Below, in pieces: positions 1 through 7,499 of a stretch of 22,708 nt of DNA. The stretch lies in contig CBFCZU010000039.1 of NCBI GenBank assembly GCA_965602635.1, positions 1 through 22,708 on the forward strand, in the 5' to 3' direction. Origin of the DNA: CBFCZU01 sp965602635. Its GTDB lineage: Bacteria; Planctomycetota; Phycisphaerae; SM23-33. The position numbers were made by a program, and so were the translations under genes. The notes under the pieces were generated by a model that was not told where the DNA came from, made no database searches, and worked only from the letters and a program-made list of their open reading frames with translations. Each line of letters opens with the position of its first letter. Position 1 is the first letter of the stretch.

Positions 1-728
1 TCGACCATAGCGTCGGTGTCGACGGTGCTGCCCCGGCCGGCGTTGAAGAACAGGGCCCCGTCGGCGAGCAGCTCGAACTGCCCCCGGCCGATGAGCTTCG
101 CCGTGCCCGACGTGCCGGGGAGCAGGTTCATCACCACCTCGGCGCCGGTCAGTGCCTCTGCGAGCTGGTCGGGGCCATAGACGGCCTGGCAGTGCTCGCT
201 CGGGCGCGGGTGACGCCGCAGGCCGACCACGTTCATGCCGTGGGCCGAGCCCAGCATCGCGCAGCGCTGACCGATGACGCCCAGGCCAAGGACGCACAGC
301 CGCCGGCCGGACAGCGTGGCGATCTGCCGCACCGTCGGCGGCGACTTCCACTGGCCGTCGCGCTGCATGAGCCAGGCCTCGTGGAGGCGATGGTTGAGCA
401 TCAGCAGCAGGCCGAAGAGATGCTCGGCGATCTGGTCGCCGTGGATGTGTGCGTTCGTGATGACCACGGCGTGGTCGCGGACGTCCGGGCGCTGGGCCCA
501 GGCGACGCCCGCCCCGGTGGTCTGGAGCCACCGGAGCCGCCGGGCACGGGCGAACAGCTCGGGCTTGATCCCGCCGTAGGCGACCTCGACGTCGGCGATG
601 ACGGCGTCGTCGCTGTCCAGGTCCTGGCCGGAGACGATCCGGGCGGCGGGGGCGATCTGGCGAATCCGCTCGGCCAGGCCTTCGTCGTGCCGGGCCGACA
701 GGAGGATGGTCAGTTGCTGCTCGCTCAT
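1..728 (-). CDS. D-isomer-specific 2-hydroxyacid dehydrogenase family protein (3' end outside window)
   Basis: NAD(P)-dependent oxidoreductase that would interconvert a 2-hydroxyacid and a 2-oxoacid in the cytosol; the substrate cannot be told. Read on the minus strand from ATG at 728, the frame stays open to the window edge, giving about 242 residues of a family that usually has 310-340. It shows the Rossmann motif GLGVIGQ, the substrate-loop segment TTGAGV and the later NAGRGSTVD motif. The catalytic Glu and His lie beyond the window. The start follows a GGAG element with 6-nt spacing. The gene is divergent from the aldo/keto reductase, with 200 bp between them. Family assignment is firm; GhrA-like glyoxylate/hydroxypyruvate reductases are one possible subgroup. 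Confidence 0.9.
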   Translation of the reverse strand, partial: MSEQQLTILLSARHDEGLAERIRQIAPAARIVSGQDLDSDDAVIADVEVAYGGIKPELFARARRLRWLQTTGAGVAWAQRPDVRDHAVVITNAHIHGDQIAEHLFGLLLMLNHRLHEAWLMQRDGQWKSPPTVRQIATLSGRRLCVLGLGVIGQRCAMLGSAHGMNVVGLRRHPRPSEHCQAVYGPDQLAEALTGAEVVMNLLPGTSGTAKLIGRGQFELLADGALFFNAGRGSTVDTDAMV

Positions 729-765
729 GGGCGGCTCCGTCGGGTCTCACTGCTGGCTGCGGAGG

Positions 766-794
766 AGGCTACGGCAGGCCGGGCGCCGGGGCAA
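766..794 (-). promoter_or_regulatory. Candidate promoter of the 2-hydroxyacid dehydrogenase
   Basis: On the minus strand TTGCCC (789-794) and TAGCCT (766-771) are separated by 17 bp, about 40 nt upstream of the start codon. The -10 is a weak match, so this is tentative. Confidence 0.3.
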
Positions 795-842
795 GGAGCA
801 ACTGCCGGTTCGGCGCAGCCCGCGCGGGACGCCACCGCGGCC

Positions 843-871
843 TTGGGAATCGCCGGCCCACCTGCTAGGAT
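843..871 (+). promoter_or_regulatory. Candidate sigma70-type promoter of the aldo/keto reductase
   Basis: TTGGGA (843-848), a 17-bp spacer and TAGGAT (866-871) lie about 57 nt upstream of the ATG. Spacing is ideal and both hexamers match the vegetative consensus at 4 of 6 positions or better. Confidence 0.5.
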
Positions 872-928
872 GCCATCAGCAGGGGTGCGACTGGACGGCG
901 TGGTATCCCGGGGCGATAGGAGATCGTA

Positions 929-2035
929 ATGCTCTGCAAGCAGTTCGGCAGCTCCGACGTGAAGATTTCGGCTATCAGCTTCGGGGCGATGCGCTGGCCC
1001 GACGAGCAGACGTGCCACGAGATAATCAACCGCGGGCTGGACCTGGGGCTCAACTACGTTGACACGTCCACCGGCTACGTGCAGGGCGAGAGCGAGAAGT
1101 GGACGGGGCGGGCGGTCAAGGACCGGCGCGACGAGATCTACTTCTCCAGCAAGTCGCACTTTGCCAAGGCGCCGACGGCCGATGCGGTTCGCCAGGCCAT
1201 CGACGGCTCGCTGAAGGCGACGGGGCTGGACTACTTCGACTTCTACCAGCTCTGGGGCCTGGGGACGGTCGAGACGGTCGAGGCCGCCATGGCCAAGGGC
1301 GGCACCGTCGAGGGCGTCCGCAAGGCTCAGGCCGAGGGGCTGATAAGGATCGGGCTGGGCTTCACCTTCCACGGACCGGGCGAGGCGTTCAGGGCGGCGG
1401 TCGATACCGGCGAGATGCTCTGCGCGACCGTCTCGTACAACCTGATGAACCGCAAGGAAGAGGAGAACATCGCCTACGCGGCCGAGCACGGCGTGGGCAT
1501 CGTGATCATGAACCCCCTTGCCGGCGGGGTGCTGGCGCTGGCGGGCAACGAGCAGTTGGACTTCCTCCGCGGCGGCGGCGTCGGCCCCTGTTACGGGGCG
1601 CTGAGGTTCCTCCACGCCAACCCAGGGATCACCACGGGCATCGTCGGCTTCCGGGCCGTCGAGGAGGTCGATCAGGCCGTCGCCAGCCTTCAAGGCGCCG
1701 AGGACCTGGACGAGTCCTTCCGCCGGCAGCTCATCGAGAAGATCGACGCCGTCAAGCTCATCGAGGGAGACTTCTGCACCGGGTGCGGGTACTGCAAGGA
1801 ATGCCCCAACGACGTCAACCCGTCCAAGTTCATGCAGGCCATGCGGGACTTCGTCCTGTACGGGGTCAACGAGGATCGCCTGGCCGATTGGATTCACTCG
1901 AAGTACCCGCACTCCGACGTCGTCAAGGAGCTGGGCCAGTGCACCGAGTGCGGCGAGTGCGAGACGAAGTGCCCGCAGAAGCTGAGCATCGTCGAGGAGA
2001 TCCGCCGCGGCAAGGCCGTGCTGGCCGGCAAGTGA
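929..2035 (+). CDS. Aldo/keto reductase with C-terminal ferredoxin-type [4Fe-4S] domain
   Basis: 368-residue cytosolic oxidoreductase. The N-terminal (alpha/beta)8 aldo/keto reductase domain carries the tetrad Asp45, Tyr50 and Lys75, but the fourth residue, usually His in a QLH motif, is Trp109 (QLW). The C-terminal domain has two Cys motifs, C283-x2-C-x2-C-x3-C292 and C338-x2-C-x2-C-x3-C348, both followed by Pro, as in 2x[4Fe-4S] ferredoxins. Electrons could therefore pass between an organic substrate and ferredoxin-like partners; the substrate is unknown. The start ATG has AGGAG upstream. It ends 41 bp from the convergent ankyrin gene. Family membership is certain; the precise reaction is not. 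Confidence 0.93.
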   Translation: MLCKQFGSSDVKISAISFGAMRWPDEQTCHEIINRGLDLGLNYVDTSTGYVQGESEKWTGRAVKDRRDEIYFSSKSHFAKAPTADAVRQAIDGSLKATGLDYFDFYQLWGLGTVETVEAAMAKGGTVEGVRKAQAEGLIRIGLGFTFHGPGEAFRAAVDTGEMLCATVSYNLMNRKEEENIAYAAEHGVGIVIMNPLAGGVLALAGNEQLDFLRGGGVGPCYGALRFLHANPGITTGIVGFRAVEEVDQAVASLQGAEDLDESFRRQLIEKIDAVKLIEGDFCTGCGYCKECPNDVNPSKFMQAMRDFVLYGVNEDRLADWIHSKYPHSDVVKELGQCTECGECETKCPQKLSIVEEIRRGKAVLAGK

Positions 2036-2048
2036 GCGGAGGGGCGGA

Positions 2049-2064
2049 GGCGCTCGGCTGCGCC
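2049..2064. terminator. Small GC hairpin between convergent genes
   Basis: GGCGC, a 6-nt loop and GCGCC form a perfect 5-bp stem in the 41-bp gap between two convergent genes. There is no T tract, so it is at best a weak bidirectional terminator. Confidence 0.25.
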
Positions 2065-2076
2065 CGGCCGGTGCGC

Positions 2077-4110
2077 TCACGGCCGCCGGCGGGGCCTGGT
2101 TTCGTGGAACGTCAGCTCGAGCCAGCCGACCTTTTTGGTGGCGACCTTGCCGAGGGTCGTCGTCCACCTGCCCTGGCGGGACGTATGGTTTATGCTGGAT
2201 ATGTGCTTCTCGGGCGCGGCCGTGCGGCAGAGGATCGTCCGGCCATAGACGCGCCGCACCTCGATGTCCTTCGCCTCCAGCACCAGATCCGTCTGGCGGC
2301 CTTTGATGGCCCCCCGGTCGGGCAGCGTTATGCTGTGCTCGATCTTGAGCGACACGACCTTCTCCAGGCGATCGTCAAAGAAGGCCGTCAGCGTGGCTTC
2401 ATGCTTCGCGCCGGTCTTGGGATCCGTCTCGTTGCGGGCGCCCGTGAACCTGATGCCGGGGCTGCCCGGCTTGTCCTCGAACTTCCCGGCGACGTCGTAG
2501 CGCAGGCTGAACGTCCGCACGTCGGAGTCGGTGTGTCCCGTGTCGCTGGTCGAGGTGAACGTCGTCCGGTCGGCCACGAGGTACCAGGACGCGTACTTGT
2601 ACTGGCCCAGGCGGCGCCAGATCATGACGGGGTCGGTGCCCCACGGCTTGATGCCGCGCGACATGGCGGCGATGTTGGCGCGGGGCGAGCTGTGGATCTC
2701 GTAGCGCTTCGGGCCGGGCGCCGCCCCCGCAATCTGTCCTCCCTCGCCGGGCTTGCGGTATGTCCGCTTGCCCGACGCCGCGTCGATCGTGATCCCGCCG
2801 AGGTCGCTGCGGCTCTTGATCTTGCCCGCCGAGTCGTACACGGTCTGGCCGGCGAAGTGCAGGAAGCGGAGCCCGCTCGCCGTCATCCGCGCGGTGGCCG
2901 AATGGCGGTTGCCGATCACCAGCACGTCGCCGTGGCGGAGTCTGCCGAGGATCGCCTCGTCGCTGAGCTTCATGCCCCGCGACCGGTTGGGCAGGGGCAT
3001 GTACTTCAGGCCGCGGAGGACCTTTTCGAGGGCGGGCGTCTGAAGCTCGTGCAGGGTCTTCATGCGATTCTCGCCCGTCAGCAGGAATATCGTGTAGCTG
3101 TGGCAGTTGGCGTACTCGTAGGCGGGCTTCCAGCCCTTGTCCTTCACCGCGTCGGTGAGGACGCGGTGTAAACGCTCGTTCCAAGGCGGGGGTGCCTGGC
3201 CGGCGACGGCTGCAGGCGTGGTGATCTTGGCCGACCGGGGGTCGCGAAACGCCTGCATCTTCGCTGTCATGTCGGCGCCCCGGTCCAGCAAGAGGCGCAC
3301 GACCTGGGTGGTCTGTCCCCTGAAGGCCGCCAGGTGCAGCGGCGTGGCCGACTGCTTGTCACGGGCGTTGATGTTCGCCCCGGCGTCCAGCAGCAGCCCT
3401 ATCAGCTTGAGGCGCGTCTTGACCGTCGCCTCCGAGGCCGTCTTGGGCAACTTCCCGCCGGCCGGCGCCGGCGGGCCGAGCACCGCGAAGTGCAGCGGAC
3501 GCCAGTTCTGCTTCACGTGCCTGACGTTGGGGTTCGCGCCCTCGCCCAGGAGCTTCCTGACCTTCGCGACGTCCGCGGCGCGCACGGCCGCGACAAGCTC
3601 GGCGTTCTTGTTGGGCTTCGGGGCAGGTTTCTTACCTATCTTGCCGGCGGCCGTGATGGGCTTGCTGGTGACCGTGATGAGCTTCCTGGCCGAGCAGGTC
3701 TTCGCTCGCCGGCCGGTGGTGTCTCCCGGAGGTGTGTAGGTCACGTTGACCACCACGGCGGCTTGCTGGGTGTGCACGCCGTCGGGAAGCTTCCACGACG
3801 TCACCGTGATGTACGTCGGGAAGCGGACCTTGTCGGCCCGTTTGGGGGTGAGCTTGCCCTTCCCGTACCAGGTCACTCGCAGCGAGAAGCGCCCGCCCTT
3901 CGCGTCCACGGCCGTGCCCCACTCTGCGGCCTTGGGGTTGATGTTCACCACCAGGACCGCCTGTGACTTGCCGTCGGGCGGGAGCGTGGCCGATGAGCCT
4001 GCCTTGAGCGACAGGACCACGCCCCCTTTCTTGCCCGCCGCGCCCGCGGAGGCGGCGCCCGCCGCCAGCAGCATCGCCGCCGCAACGGACCAGTGACCGA
4101 TGTTCCTCAT
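2077..4110 (-). CDS. Exported ankyrin-repeat protein of unknown function
   Basis: 677-residue protein starting at ATG 4110, preceded by GGGAG. A Sec signal peptide (MRNIGHWSVAAAMLLAAGAA) predicts export. Residues about 25-150 look like an Ig-like beta domain. Residues about 165-300 hold ankyrin repeats, with motifs such as GANPNVR, RPLHFAVLG, GANINARD and TPLHLAAFRGQ, interrupted by a Pro/Gly-rich insertion. The C-terminal half (about 320-677) is not a family I recognise: first a mixed region with HSYTIFLL and GDVLVIGNRHSAT, then a beta-rich segment. An open frame continues upstream through the nitrilase gene in another register, but that extension is not protein-like. Ankyrin repeats bind protein partners; the partner is unknown. 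Confidence 0.8.
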   Translation of the reverse strand: MRNIGHWSVAAAMLLAAGAASAGAAGKKGGVVLSLKAGSSATLPPDGKSQAVLVVNINPKAAEWGTAVDAKGGRFSLRVTWYGKGKLTPKRADKVRFPTYITVTSWKLPDGVHTQQAAVVVNVTYTPPGDTTGRRAKTCSARKLITVTSKPITAAGKIGKKPAPKPNKNAELVAAVRAADVAKVRKLLGEGANPNVRHVKQNWRPLHFAVLGPPAPAGGKLPKTASEATVKTRLKLIGLLLDAGANINARDKQSATPLHLAAFRGQTTQVVRLLLDRGADMTAKMQAFRDPRSAKITTPAAVAGQAPPPWNERLHRVLTDAVKDKGWKPAYEYANCHSYTIFLLTGENRMKTLHELQTPALEKVLRGLKYMPLPNRSRGMKLSDEAILGRLRHGDVLVIGNRHSATARMTASGLRFLHFAGQTVYDSAGKIKSRSDLGGITIDAASGKRTYRKPGEGGQIAGAAPGPKRYEIHSSPRANIAAMSRGIKPWGTDPVMIWRRLGQYKYASWYLVADRTTFTSTSDTGHTDSDVRTFSLRYDVAGKFEDKPGSPGIRFTGARNETDPKTGAKHEATLTAFFDDRLEKVVSLKIEHSITLPDRGAIKGRQTDLVLEAKDIEVRRVYGRTILCRTAAPEKHISSINHTSRQGRWTTTLGKVATKKVGWLELTFHETRPRRRP

Positions 4111-4127
4111 GTCGTGTCTCCCAACCG

Positions 4128-5144
4128 CTATCCGAGGGCCGATCGCATCTTGGTGAATTCGTCGAGGGTCGTCTGCGTGTAGGGCTCGCGCCCGGCGAAG
4201 GGCGGGCGCTGCGGCTTGGGCGCGCGGCCTTGGCGCAGCTCGGCGTGGGCAGCGCGGTGGGCGTCGGCGTACTGCCGCCGCGACGTCAGCCCGAACTGCT
4301 CGACGAGCTTCGCCAGCGGCACCTCGTCCAGGTTCGACTCGGCCATGAACTTGCCTTCCTCGCGCAGCGAGCGAACGGTCACGCCCGCCCCGTGCGTCCG
4401 GACCATCTCCTCCAGCAGGCCGAAGTGGAAGTCGGTGTGGCAGACGATGTAGTCCAGGTCGATGGTCCGCGCCGCCAGCGGCGTCTGGGAACTGGTGTGG
4501 TCGAGCACCTCGCCCAGCGGGTTGATGATCCGCGAGTGGGTCGTCCGCACCGACGAGACGACGTAGTACGAGTGGCGGTACGCGTAGCCCGGCAGCGGGA
4601 AGCCCCCGTCGTACGCCGACGGCCAGAAGACCAGCTCGGCGCCGGCGTCCTCCAGTTGCTGCCACGTCTCGGGGAACTCGATGTCGAAGCAGATCTGGAT
4701 GCCGATCCGGCCGCAGTCCAGCTCGAAGACGGGCGCTTCGCGGCCGGGCGTGACGCCCTTCTCCGTCACGGTCATGTCCCAGCGGCTGGTGACAGGCTGG
4801 ACCTTGTCGTAGATGCCGACCACGGCCCCGGCGCGGTCGATGACCACGGCCGAGTTGAAGACGGCGCCGTCGCGGCGGGTGAGGATCGGGCAGATGACGT
4901 TGGTGTGGTGCTTGCGGGCCCGCTCGGCGCAGGCGTCGGTGGTGGGCCCGGGGACGGTCTCCGCCTTCTGCTCGATCGGCAGGTCGCACCCGGCCGAGGC
5001 GAAGGTCTCCGGCAGGCACACGATGTCCGGCCCCAGGCCGCAGGCCGTGTCGAGCAGGGCCAGCACGCGGTCGCGGTTGGCCTCGATGGTCGGCCCCAGC
5101 CGGCCGTTCATGCACGTGGTCACGATCTTGGTCTTACGCGGCAC
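4128..5144 (-). CDS. Carbon-nitrogen hydrolase (nitrilase superfamily amidase)
   Basis: 338-residue enzyme that hydrolyses non-peptide C-N bonds (amide, carbamoyl or nitrile) in the cytosol; the substrate is not identifiable. The nitrilase triad is visible: Glu46 in LPETFAS, Lys114 in YDKVQP and nucleophile Cys152 in QICFDIEFPE. The chosen start is GTG at 5144, because GGAAGGAG lies 8 nt upstream and the family's first strand (KIVTTCMNG) begins just after it; an open frame to 5351 would add about 70 residues that do not look like protein. It lies 17 bp upstream of the ankyrin gene on the same strand and may be cotranscribed with it, though no functional link is evident. Confidence 0.92.
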   Translation of the reverse strand: MPRKTKIVTTCMNGRLGPTIEANRDRVLALLDTACGLGPDIVCLPETFASAGCDLPIEQKAETVPGPTTDACAERARKHHTNVICPILTRRDGAVFNSAVVIDRAGAVVGIYDKVQPVTSRWDMTVTEKGVTPGREAPVFELDCGRIGIQICFDIEFPETWQQLEDAGAELVFWPSAYDGGFPLPGYAYRHSYYVVSSVRTTHSRIINPLGEVLDHTSSQTPLAARTIDLDYIVCHTDFHFGLLEEMVRTHGAGVTVRSLREEGKFMAESNLDEVPLAKLVEQFGLTSRRQYADAHRAAHAELRQGRAPKPQRPPFAGREPYTQTTLDEFTKMRSALG

Positions 5145-5212
5145 GGGCGATTCTCCTTCCGGGCGGAACGGGCCGTCCGCCCAAGCGGCAATCCAACGGC
5201 TCGACTGCCGAC

Positions 5213-5242
5213 AACATAGCACCTCGGCCGCCTCCCTGGCAA
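5213..5242 (-). promoter_or_regulatory. Candidate promoter of the nitrilase gene
   Basis: On the minus strand TTGCCA (5237-5242), an 18-bp spacer and TATGTT (5213-5218) lie about 70 nt upstream of the GTG start. This is a reasonable sigma70-like match. Confidence 0.45.
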
Positions 5243-5280
5243 ACCCCTGTCTCCGACCGGCCGGAGGGACGAAGCCGTCC

Positions 5281-5309
5281 TTGTCGGGACGCCGCCGCGC
5301 GGGGATAAT
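5281..5309 (+). promoter_or_regulatory. Candidate promoter of the Gfo/Idh/MocA - M55 gene pair
   Basis: TTGTCG (5281-5286), a 17-bp spacer and GATAAT (5304-5309) lie about 60 nt upstream of the ATG at 5369. The -10 matches consensus at five of six positions. Confidence 0.5.
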
Positions 5310-5368
5310 GACGCCCGACGGCCCGCGGCGGTCGCGGGCAGGAGGCTGCATCGGAGAGCCCCAGTAAC

Positions 5369-6406
5369 ATGTCGCGAAAGAACGTCGCCAAGCGGTTGGG
5401 GATCGGGCTGATCGGATACGGGCCGTACGGCCAGCACCTGGCGCGGATGGTCTCGAACAACACGCGGGCGTACCTGCCGATCATCTGGACACGGAGCGAA
5501 GGGACGGCCGAGAAGATCCGCGCCGACGGCTTCGCCGCCACGAACGACGTGGACGAGCTGATCGCCCACGGCGAGGCCGAGGCCGTGATCGTCGCCTCGC
5601 CCAACGCCTGCCACAAGGAGCACGTGCTGAAGGTCTGCGCCGCCGGCAAGGCGCTCTGGGCGGAAAAGCCGCTCGTGCTGAACCTGGCGGACTACGACGA
5701 GATCGTCGCGGCCGTCGCCGCCTCCGGCGTCGTCAACCACTGCAACTTCGGCATGCGCTACGGCGGGGCGGCGCGGAAGCTGATCGCCCTGGCCGACGCG
5801 GGCGATCTCGGCCGGGCGATGCACCTCATCAGCCGCATCACACGCGGGACGGGGCTGTTCGCCCTGGGCAGCCCGCACAAGGCCGTCGCTCACCCGGAGC
5901 TGTCCGGCGGGTGGATCATGCACCACATGTGCCACCAGGTGGACTTCGCCCTGCGGCTGACGGGCGAGCGGGTAGTGCGGGTTTATGCCCAGACGGTCCG
6001 CAGCGCCGACGACTGCCCTTCGGAGGAATCGATCGCGGCCGTCCTGACGACCGAGAGCGGGGCGATCTGCGAGCTGGCCGATGGCGTCGCGCCGCAGGTC
6101 GACGGCCACCTCTCGTACCTCGCCACCAAGGCCCTGGCCTACGTGGACGCCGCCGGCGGGCTCAACGTCCGCGGGGCGTGCGACGAGAACAACTACGGGC
6201 ACGGCGGCTGGTCCACGACCTACACGCCCGAGGCCTACGGCGACGACTCCATGGCCGCGTTCATCGCCGCCGTCACCGGCCAGCCGCACAACCGAACCTA
6301 CCCGCTGAGCATCGTGCCGATCTCGCAGGGCCGCCACGTACTCGAGGTGCTGCTGGCGATCCAGGAGTCGGCCCGGACCAGCGCCGCCGTCACGCTGGGC
6401 GGCTAG
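5369..6406 (+). CDS. Gfo/Idh/MocA family NAD(P)-dependent oxidoreductase
   Basis: 345-residue cytosolic dehydrogenase of the family acting on sugars, inositols or amino-sugars. The N-terminal Rossmann fold has the dinucleotide motif GLIGYGPYGQHLA (residues about 13-25), the SPNACHKEH segment and the typical AEKPL motif near residue 99, whose Lys is usually catalytic. The C-terminal alpha/beta domain carries the HHMCHQVDFALRL helix, with His residues in the position of the family's active-site His. The substrate is unknown; planctomycetes carry many such paralogues. It lies 13 bp upstream of the M55 peptidase gene, so the two are probably one operon. Confidence 0.93.
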   Translation: MSRKNVAKRLGIGLIGYGPYGQHLARMVSNNTRAYLPIIWTRSEGTAEKIRADGFAATNDVDELIAHGEAEAVIVASPNACHKEHVLKVCAAGKALWAEKPLVLNLADYDEIVAAVAASGVVNHCNFGMRYGGAARKLIALADAGDLGRAMHLISRITRGTGLFALGSPHKAVAHPELSGGWIMHHMCHQVDFALRLTGERVVRVYAQTVRSADDCPSEESIAAVLTTESGAICELADGVAPQVDGHLSYLATKALAYVDAAGGLNVRGACDENNYGHGGWSTTYTPEAYGDDSMAAFIAAVTGQPHNRTYPLSIVPISQGRHVLEVLLAIQESARTSAAVTLGG

Positions 6407-6419
6407 AGGAAGGCCTGCC

Positions 6420-7214
6420 ATGAAAGTCTTCGTCGGAACGGACCTGGAGGGCGTCGCGGGCGTCGTGTCGTTCGAGCAGCAGGCTTACGCGACGGGCAAG
6501 TACTACGAGGCCGCCCGGCTGCTCCAGACGGCCGAGATCAACGCCGCCATCGAGGGGATGCTCGCCGCCGGCGCTGAGGACGTGCTGGTTGCCGACTGGC
6601 ACGGGCCGGGCGCGGTGGTCTTCGAGGAGCTTCACCCGGCCGCCAAGCTCCTCCACGGCCGCCCGGTGGCGCCGCGGCAGGTGCGGGAGGAGGTCGCCCG
6701 GGCATACGACGTGTGTGTGATGCTCGGCCAGCACGCGATGGCAGGCGTGAGCGACGGGAACCTGAACCACACCCAGTCCAGCCGCAGCACCGACTACATC
6801 AAGCTCAACGGAAAGTGCATCGGGGAGATCGCCCAGTTCGCACTGTACCACGGCGCGCTGGGCATGCCGCTGATCTTCCTGACCGGCGACGAGGCCGCCT
6901 GCCTCGAGGTCGAGGAGCTGATCCCCGGCATAGCCACGGTGGCGGTCAAGAAGGGCCTGTCTCGCCAGTCGGCGATATCGCTGTCAGCCCAGGCCGCCAG
7001 GGAGAAGATCCGCCAGGGCGCCGAGCGTGCGATCCGCGCCCACCAGGAAAAACCGATCGCCCCGCTGACCTGGCCGGGGCCGTACGTCCTTGAGCGGCGC
7101 TACTTTCACACCGACACCGCCGACGGCGCCGCCGGCAGCCCCGGCGCCGAGCGGGTGGACAGCCAGACCGTCCGCTGCCGCTCCGATAACATCCTGGACG
7201 TGATCTACCGATGA
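6420..7214 (+). CDS. M55 family (DppA-like) metallo-aminopeptidase
   Basis: 264-residue zinc peptidase related to Bacillus D-aminopeptidase DppA, which removes N-terminal D-amino acids from short peptides. The metal and catalytic signature matches the family at nearly identical positions: Asp8 and Glu10 (GTDLEG), His61 (DWHGPG), His105 (GQHAMAG) and Glu136 (GEIAQF). There is no signal peptide, so it is cytosolic. Length is typical (about 270). An AGGAAGG ribosome site precedes the ATG. The stop is TGA followed by GGC, but no suitable hairpin follows and the family normally ends here, so I read it as a true stop. A role in peptide or peptidoglycan turnover is inferred. Confidence 0.9.
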   Translation: MKVFVGTDLEGVAGVVSFEQQAYATGKYYEAARLLQTAEINAAIEGMLAAGAEDVLVADWHGPGAVVFEELHPAAKLLHGRPVAPRQVREEVARAYDVCVMLGQHAMAGVSDGNLNHTQSSRSTDYIKLNGKCIGEIAQFALYHGALGMPLIFLTGDEAACLEVEELIPGIATVAVKKGLSRQSAISLSAQAAREKIRQGAERAIRAHQEKPIAPLTWPGPYVLERRYFHTDTADGAAGSPGAERVDSQTVRCRSDNILDVIYR

Positions 7215-7499
7215 GGCCCCGGTGGGGGGCGGGGCGTGGGAACAGTGCGGGGCCGCTGAAGGACTTCGTGAGAATGGGCCGGCAGTGACGGTCGCCGCGA
7301 AGGCGCCCGCCGGCTGCTAGGTCCCGTTCTGGCTCGGGGACTACTGTAGCAACGCCCGGAATGGCCCCGTGCAGTTCTTGAAGTGTGAGATCGTCTTCAG
7401 TCGGCAGGATGACGTTGACATGAAGCATCGTGCTCGGCCAAGCCGTCGGCTCTTCCGCTGTCGGCAAGCGGCACGGCCACGGCGCAAAGGAGCGCAGAA
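7215..7499. other. 285-bp intergenic region upstream of the ABC importer operon
   Basis: No convincing gene. A TTGACA (7415-7420) is a perfect -35 hexamer but no good -10 lies at the right distance. The short frame ATG 7420 to TGA 7502 encodes 27 mostly basic residues and overlaps the next start; it is probably spurious. A minus-strand open frame here lacks protein character. GC-rich inverted segments near 7217-7236 could end the upstream transcript. Confidence 0.4.

Noticed and set aside
2033..2064. TGA of the aldo/keto reductase followed by hairpin GGCGC-tcggct-GCGCC, like a fourth SECIS
   Set aside because: The loop is not (A/G)TGGC, the codon before is not Gly, the frame beyond runs antisense to the ankyrin gene without protein character, and the reductase ends normally.
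4110..5115. Long upstream extension of the ankyrin protein through the nitrilase gene
   Set aside because: That register is a shadow of the nitrilase gene (His/Arg/Pro-rich), while ATG 4110 has a ribosome site and signal peptide.
7212..7260. M55 peptidase stop in TGA-GGC context
   Set aside because: The family normally ends here, the preceding residue is Arg, the following codons are a Gly/Arg-rich run, and the only hairpin is too close to the UGA with a different loop.
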